Shown: positions 58,059 to 64,000 of the stretch, piece by piece
Position numbering within the stretch: position 1 is the first letter of the stretch
Layout: each line of letters begins with the position of its first letter
Source: Tethya wilhelma
Lineage: Eukaryota > Porifera > Demospongiae > Tethyida > Tethyidae
Length of the DNA: 64,000 nt
NCBI GenBank assembly: GCA_964030475.1
Contig: CAXIPT010000026.1
Span: forward strand, 213,779-277,778
Direction: 5' to 3'
Notes under the pieces: generated by a model
What the model was told of the DNA's origin: nothing
Seen by the model: only the letters and a program-made list of their open reading frames with translations
Database searches by the model: none
Program-made: the position numbers and the translations under genes

Positions 58059-60848
58059 TTGGGAAGAAACTGGCTGAAGTACATCCGATTAGATTGGAAG
58101 ACTATTGCCACAGCACAGATCGAGACACCAACCTTGGAGCAACACAAAACCCTGTTTGGAGATGATCTAGGTACCATTCAACCACACAAAGCCACTCTCC
58201 ATGTCAAGCCAGATGCAACCCCCAAATTCTTTAAGCCCAGACCAGTACCATTTGCTATCAAAGATGCTATTGGCCAAGAACTGGATCGTCTGGAAAGTCA
58301 AGGCATAATCACAAAGGTGGATCACAGTGAATGGGCTGCACCTATAGTGGCAGTACCCAAGAAAGATGGCAAATTCAGAATATGTGGCAACTACAAAGTT
58401 ACAATTAACCAAGCCCTATCGGTGGATCAATACCCACTTCCCAAGCCAGAAGATTTATTTGCCACACTAGCTAATGGGAAACACTTCTCTAAGCTCGACT
58501 TATCACAAGCATATCTGCAATTGCAGCTAGATGAAGCATCCAGGCCCCTGGTTACAGTGAACACTCACCAAGGCCTCTATCAGTATACACGCCTTCCGTT
58601 TGGTGTTGCTTCTGCCCCTGCCATTTTTCAAAGGCTCATGGACACAGTTCTTCAGGGACTCCCAGGCGTGGTGTGCTTCATTGATGACATCCTGGTAACT
58701 GGAAAAGACGAAGCTGAACATCTCAAAAACCTAGATGCTGTGCTCGCACGACTAAAAGAGCACAATTTCCGTCTCAAGAAAGACAAATGTCAATTCTTCG
58801 CACCCTCAGTTGAATACCTGGGTCACCTGATTGACAGTCAAGGAATCCGAGCACTTCCAAGCAAGGTAGACGACATCGTTAATGCACCACCCCCTACAAA
58901 TCTTCAAGAGCTTCGATCATTCTTGGGGTTACTAAATTACTATGGAAAATTTGTAAAGAATCTGGCCAGCATTTTGCATCCCCTCAACAATCTACTTCAA
59001 GCAAAGACCAAGTGGAACTGAACTGAAGACTGCTCAAAGGCATTCCAGCAAGCCAAAGCACAATTGTCTTCTTCTCACGTACTCACCCATTATGACCCTA
59101 CACTTCCTATTAACTTGGCAGCAGATGCTTCTGCCTATGGCATAGGAGCCGTTATTTCTCATAGTCTCCCTGATGGAAGTGAGCGACCAATAGCATTCGC
59201 TTCCCGTACCTTGACCAGCAGTGAAAGAAACTACCCACAATTGGAAAAAGAAGCTCTCTCACTCATCTTTGGGGTAAAGAAATTCCACCAATACCTCTAT
59301 GGTCGCAAGTTCAACTTGATCACCGACCACAAGCCACTGACTGCCATTCTAGGACCTAAGAAAGGCATTCCTTCCCTGGCTGCAGCACGCTTACAGCGTT
59401 GGGCAATTCTACTATCTGCATACCACTATGACATCACTTTCAAGTCAACACAGAACCACAGCAATGCAGATGGGTTGTCTAGACTCCCACTACCTACTCA
59501 GGAGTCACACTCACCACCAGAAACCGTAACCCTCTTCAACATCGCTCAAATCCAAGCCCTACCTGTCACCTTACACCAAGTACAAGCTGCAACACGGAAC
59601 GACCCTGTCCTTGGCAAAGTTGCTTCTTACGTGAGAGATGGATGGCCCAAGACCGTTCCAGACAACCTAGCCACCTTCTTCAATAAAAGGGATGAGATTA
59701 CCACTGAACAAGGATGTTTGATGTGGGGAATACGAGTCATCATCCCTACAAAACTACAACAACAAGTGTTGAGGTCACTCCATGAAAACCACCCAGGCAT
59801 CACACGGATGAAAGCCATTGCCAGAAGCTATGTATGGTGGAATGGATTGGATAAAGAAATTGAAGAACATGCAAATAACTGCCTCGCTTGCCAGCAACAA
59901 AAGTCCAAACCTCAAACAGCCCCTCTCCATCCATGGGTCTGGCCAACAATTCCTTGGAAGAGGATACATATCGACTTTGCTGGACCATTCTTAGGAAAAA
60001 TGTTCCTCATTGTAGTAGACGCCCACTCAAAATGGCCTGAAGTTATCCAAATGCCTTCTACTACATCTGCCAAAACAATTGAAGCTCTTCAAACCCTATT
60101 CTCGAGGTATGGCCTACCAGAACAGATTGTCTCTGACAATGGAACACAGTTTTCTTCAGAGGAATTCTCCCAGTTTGCTAAGTCCAATGGGATAAAGCAC
60201 ATATTTACAGCACCATATCATCCATCATCAAATGGACTGGCAGAACGTTTTGTGCAAATTTTCAAACGAGCAATGAAAGCCGGAGAAACAGATGGTCTAC
60301 CATTGAACCTACGATTATCGCAATTTCTCCTTACCTACCGTTCGACTCCACATGCCACTACAAATGTCTCGCCAAGTGAACTATTCCTAAACAGAAAAAT
60401 TCGCATTCGCTTGGACCTACTGAAATCAAATCTCGAGAGTACTGTGGAAGCTAGCCAGTCACGGCAAAAGCACTATCATGACACACGATCAAAGGAAAGA
60501 TGTTTTCAACCTGGCCAAACAGTGATGGTCAAAGAGTTTAACAAAGAAAATAAGTAGCTACTTGGCACAATTGAAAGCCAGTCTGGACCAGTGTCTTACA
60601 CAATTCGACTTGAAAATGGAAGGCTTGTTCGAAAACATGTTGACCACCTACGCAAAGGACCGCTGAATCCTTCTAACTCAACCCCTTCCTCAGACACATT
60701 TCAAGAATTTGAATGCTTTCCAAGCACAACTACTGAAGAACCAGAAAACACTGAGCCAGAATCTAATCAAGATGCCGAAACTGAAGTCCGTCGATACCCT
60801 GGACAAGTACGACGACTTCCTGAACGATTTATGAACATTCGTATTTAG
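58059..60848 (+). pseudogene. Ty3/Gypsy retrotransposon pol (RT, RNase H, integrase)
   Basis: One frame runs through reverse transcriptase (SKLDLSQAYLQLQ; FIDDILV as the YxDD-type motif), RNase H (AADASAYGIGAV, LEKEALSLIFG, ITDHKPL), the integrase zinc region (H-x3-H...C-x2-C) and core (IHIDFAGPF, VSDNGTQF, GLAERFVQ), and a GPVSYTIRLENGRLVRKHVD chromodomain-proximal module. The sequence opens with a protease-tail GRNWL. Two in-frame stops break it, TGA at 59019-59021 and TAG at 60555-60557. Each replaces a position where a Trp is expected (TGG to TGA or TAG). Gag and most of protease are missing. Not functional as it stands. Confidence 0.92.
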
Positions 60849-60851
60849 GAA

Positions 60852-61184
60852 TGTGGTAAACAAATACCATATATAGACAATTTGAGCATGCTACAGCTGA
60901 TGCTTAGTCATCAGTAACTGAATAGTATTAGTGTAAATAAGTAACACTTAGGCTAACCTTAGGATGTATGATCTTACTTATTACTTAGGATGTGTTATCT
61001 CATTTATTAGTTCTGTACATGTACTTATATGGATATTTATTAGCTTAGATTCTAGAACATTCTGTCTTAGGTTTTGTATAAATAGGCTAACAGTTGTAAC
61101 CTGTATTCAGAGTTCTTTACTATTGAATCAAGTTCTTACTATCTTGAACGATATCACAGTTCACAATTCCTGTATTGCATNACA
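60852..61184 (+). repeat. 3' LTR of the Gypsy element
   Basis: It begins TGTGGTAAAC right after the pol stop region, contains a TATAAATAG box (61077-61085), and ends near ATTGCATNACA, with a single N at 61181. No clear target-site duplication with the left flank. Confidence 0.65.
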
Positions 61185-61745
61185 CTTAAGCCCTGAGAAC
61201 ACTAGCATGCATGGAGTAAAAATAGCTAGGAGGCTGTTAGGTGCATGGCTACATAGAATAGCAATAACTATTAGGTACAAATTAATGGCTTGTTACTTTA
61301 ACCAGTAGTCATTAAAACACATACTGTACTCAAAATTTAATTATGCCTCTCTAAACCTTACTCCCATCACTTCTGGATCCCTTGATCCCTCCACCCACTT
61401 TTTTTCTGTCTCCTAGATGTTTGGGTATTATTTACTAACATGATAAATGTTAGTTCTTGGTTACATTTTGAATAGAAAGTTGTGGCTATCTATGCTAAGG
61501 TGTAGAGGAAAGGCTTGATTTATAGTTGTTTGTATTACTCAGAAGCCATAAAGGTAGACGGCCTAATACGAAACTATAACTGTACCAAATTTGGTGAAAT
61601 TTCAAGGTCACTTGTGAAATGCATGTTGCTGAATTGAAATAGGATATGAGTAATGACTCTACTAGTGATTTTGCTTATTTTGTTATTAAATTTGTCTTTT
61701 TCCTTTGCATGAACTATAATTAAAACTTAGAGGTACGTATCCTAT
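61185..61745. other. No recognisable feature
   Basis: AT-rich intergenic sequence without supported gene or repeat. Confidence 0.4.
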
Positions 61746-61749
61746 AGTT

Positions 61750-61935
61750 GTGAGCAAACATGAACATACTAAAAGGCCTTGGTCAGAAGAGAGTGAGAGA
61801 TATAGAGCCAGAAAGGAAGAGGCAACTGTTGAACAACATAAAGCCAGGCTTGCTCAATGGAGCACAAGAGAAAGACTCTCAGCAGCAAGTAATCAAGACA
61901 CATGCAGCGGAGTAAACAATGTGAAACAAGACTGA
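61750..61935 (+). pseudogene. Charged helical fragment (ERYRARKEEATVEQHKARLA)
   Basis: A 61-codon frame rich in Arg/Glu/Lys. The pattern (E..E.RARL...RERLSA) recalls charged repeats preceding Helitron-type or other transposon proteins in invertebrates. There is no second domain, so it cannot be assigned. Confidence 0.25.
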
Positions 61936-62309
61936 TGTGCCAGACAAAAAGAGTCCAGACAGAGTGAGAACTAATAACAAGGCAGAGTGAACAATCCCAT
62001 ATCATGCACATATGGAAGCCAACAAATCAGCTTAGCCACTAATGAGACGTACTACAGTGCAAGCTTATTGACAAGAAGATGCAGATGAGCATTACATAGG
62101 TACCAGATCAACGAATATGAATGTCAGGCTCAATGTTTTAATATAACTTGTGCAAATGTTGATCAATGTTGTCCTCTAATACTATATTGATGTAAGCCTT
62201 AAAGTATCACTAGACATTGTGGAGTGAACCCTTAAAACTCAAAACTTACTATAATATCACTGAATCCTGTTGAATGACCATTATAGCTACCAAGGTGACA
62301 AAACAAGTG

Positions 62310-62582
62310 CAAAAAAAAATTAGAAATGTAATGCCAAACATAGGAATGGCTAATTAAATCATGAAAGAAGTGAGCAAACAAGACGAAATGGTTGTCAGAT
62401 TGAGGGAGTTCATTTCACTGTGTCACCTATGTTTATATCCCTACTGCATGGGCTCAATGACATTGTAGACACAGGAATGAACTCGCTCAATCTGCCAACC
62501 ATTCAAGTCCTATCTTGTTTGCTCACTTCTTACGATTTGGCAATTCCTATGTTTGCATTACATTTCTAATGGCTTTTTTTGA
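62310..62582. mobile_element. MITE family B, full copy
   Basis: ACAAGTGCAAAAAAAAATTAG at the left; the right arm has TCTTGTTTGCTCACTTCTTA, ATTTGGCAATTCCTATG and TTACATTTCTAATGG. Inner inverted arms are AATGGTTGTCAGATTGAGGG and TGAACTCGCTCAATCTGCCA. Confidence 0.85.
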
Positions 62583-62884
62583 AGAATTGTTTACAATATC
62601 AGTGGAACTTCATTTAGCTAGTCTTTAGCGTTAGCAGAGAACTTGCTGACAGTGCAGTCGTGCCTTTCAGACAGCTGAAACTCTGAAACTACAGTCTGAA
62701 CATGATTTATATGTCCATTATAATTATTTGTGCTTGTTAACTTCCCTACTGAAGAACTGAACACAGAGAAAGACAGGATAGGACAGAACTTGGGGCACTG
62801 CATGCTGCAATAGATTCCAAATAACGCACACTTGAATATGGAAAGGGTGGTTAGGTTAGCTAGGTAATGAATAATGCATGATTT
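62583..62884. other. Non-coding; carries a family A terminus
   Basis: TTCCAAATAACGCACACTTG at about 62815-62834 equals the MITE family A end, but the following sequence differs. It is a truncated copy or a related family. Confidence 0.5.
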
Positions 62885-63452
62885 TCCGCCCAGCTAAAAA
62901 TGAGGGTCTAGAAAAACTGGTGCACTTCTGGTGAAATTCTGGAATGCAACTTCGTCATTATTCACGTGCAGCCTGACCTCAAAACTTTATACGGATGAGT
63001 CTTACAGCATTTCACGACAAGTTTCAAATACAAAGCAACTCCTTTTTTGTGTCCAAGCAGGAGACTTTACAGTGAACAACAAGCCTTGAGAAAAGAGTAT
63101 TATTATAGTCAGTAAATAATCTTCACTGAATAGATTAGGATAGAATAGATGCAATTTTCATATATAGCTCATGCCTTTGTCTTATATGTTCCATTCAGAG
63201 ATGGAAGCGCTAGATGTCAATGGCACGTTTTGAGTTTCAACAGGTTTCAAAACACACACACACAAAAGTTCTGCAGACTGGTCAGTTTACAAGTAACAAT
63301 TTTTTGCGACTTCCAAAATCAACGCAATGTCATGTGACATTTTAGTCACATGACTTCATGTAAGCAATCTGATCGGCTATGCCCAATTTTGAGCAGAGAA
63401 CAAAGTGTGTGCTAGTTTTTCTAGACCCCCATTTTTCACTGGGCGGAAAAAG
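62885..63452. mobile_element. Foldback element, about 570 bp
   Basis: TTCCGCCCAGCTAAAAATGA, GGGTCTAGAAAAACT near 62885-62925 is inverted at 63412-63452 (AGTTTTTCTAGACCCCCATT, TTTTCACTGGGCGGAA). The interior contains CACATGAC/GTCATGTG words and no coding frame. Confidence 0.75.
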
Positions 63453-63763
63453 GCATGGTCTAGGACCTGACTATGGTCAAACATGCATGGATCTGATGGG
63501 ATCAATTGAGGTGTTCTGGTCAATAAGAGGTAAAAATTTTTTTTCTAAAGTATTGAGAATCGCATTTAAATAATATTTGTTGTAAGTCTTCTGCACGTGC
63601 TGCACGGCAATTAAGTTTGCGGGAATTTGTTTATTTCAAGAAGAGGCCCAAGAGCTCAATGAAGACTGGCATTTTCTTCCTTTTTCACAAAGACGGTTAG
63701 CGTTTTTCACCCCTTTTACTATACTAAGTCTTATAAGCATTTTTTCTAGCAAAAATAATGTAG

Positions 63764-63905
63764 TACTTATGCAGTTTGTGTCAACAAGAAGTCACAGATA
63801 GCAATCAAGCTATTCAGTGTGAAGGTAACTGCATGTTCAAACTGCTTTCACTGCACTTGCGGTTTAAGGCTTCACTTTGACAATTATAAGAGGCTACATG
63901 GATGA
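63764..63905 (+). pseudogene. PHD-finger-like fragment with a frame change
   Basis: After an AG acceptor, a frame reads YLCSLCQQEVTDSNQAIQCE with C-x2-C and C-x3-C spacing. A second frame a few bases on reads NCFHCTCGL...YKRLH, supplying the H-x2-C half. The PHD C4HC3 pattern is therefore split between frames near 63830. PHD fingers of this look occur in invertebrate retroelements and multigene families. The window edge prevents further assignment. Confidence 0.4.
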
Positions 63906-63964
63906 TTCTCACAAAAAGTACATACTGTGATCAAAGCCTACCAGCATTCAGATGCAAGCGTACT

Positions 63965-63994
63965 TCTCTTATACACATCTGACGCTGCCGACGA
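63965..63994. other. Sequencing adapter sequence (Nextera transposase end)
   Basis: Thirty bases read as the reverse complement of the Nextera read-1 adapter, including the 19-bp Tn5 mosaic-end core (CTTATACACATCT) followed by GACGCTGCCGACGA. The last six bases (AGATAG) may be the start of an index. This is library-derived, not genomic. Confidence 0.93.
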
Positions 63995-64000
63995 AGATAG

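Overview
This is a gene-bearing window from an invertebrate animal genome, most likely a marine sponge (inferred; there is no species-level marker). The reasons are spliced genes with GT-AG introns and recognisable metazoan housekeeping genes (TAF2, TOE1, ABCD3, ECPAS/ECM29), an invertebrate-type HECT/G2E3-like gene, and a dense AT-rich intergenic and intronic load of foldback MITEs, a decayed hAT element, a pogo-like element, a CACTA-like element, a Ty3/Gypsy element and an integrase-core element. There is one 918-base N gap (24554-25471) and four single-base Ns (459, 2650, 17410, 61181). Three of the single Ns sit at the edges of repeats, so they look like contig joins.

Layout. 1-7 kb: MITE copy, exon-like duplicate, CACTA-like transposase remnant (minus), microsatellite, roughly 205-bp tandem repeats, a possible minus-strand multi-exon gene and a 670-bp foldback. 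8-13 kb: a G2E3-like HECT E3 ligase gene (plus) with several lesions. 13.4-14.5 kb: integrase-core element (minus). 15-16.2 kb: small DNA transposons. 16.36-17.06 kb: only the first three exons of the proteasome adaptor ECPAS/ECM29. 19.5-24.5 kb: 14 exons of the peroxisomal ABC transporter ABCD3, lacking its first part and its last exon. 26.4-33.7 kb: a complete seven-exon TOE1 deadenylase gene. 35.6-50.5 kb: a complete 32-exon TAF2 gene (1165 codons), whose exon phases all agree. 52-61 kb: transposon cluster (hAT nested in a foldback, pogo remnant, Gypsy element with LTR). 61.7-64 kb: further repeats, a PHD-finger-like fragment, and a sequencing-adapter match at the right edge.

The conserved genes (ECPAS, ABCD3, TOE1, TAF2) are all on the plus strand and are unrelated in pathway: proteasome quality control, peroxisomal fatty-acid import, snRNA 3' processing and TFIID. 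They form no operon-like unit. The most unusual structure lies in the mobile DNA. There is a family of 26-43 bp palindromic micro-elements, each bordered by a 7-bp direct repeat. An inverted repeat pair encloses TOE1 exons 3-4. MITEs sit a few bases downstream of splice donors, and two donors are embedded in (GT)n tracts. I see no convincing new multi-gene system.
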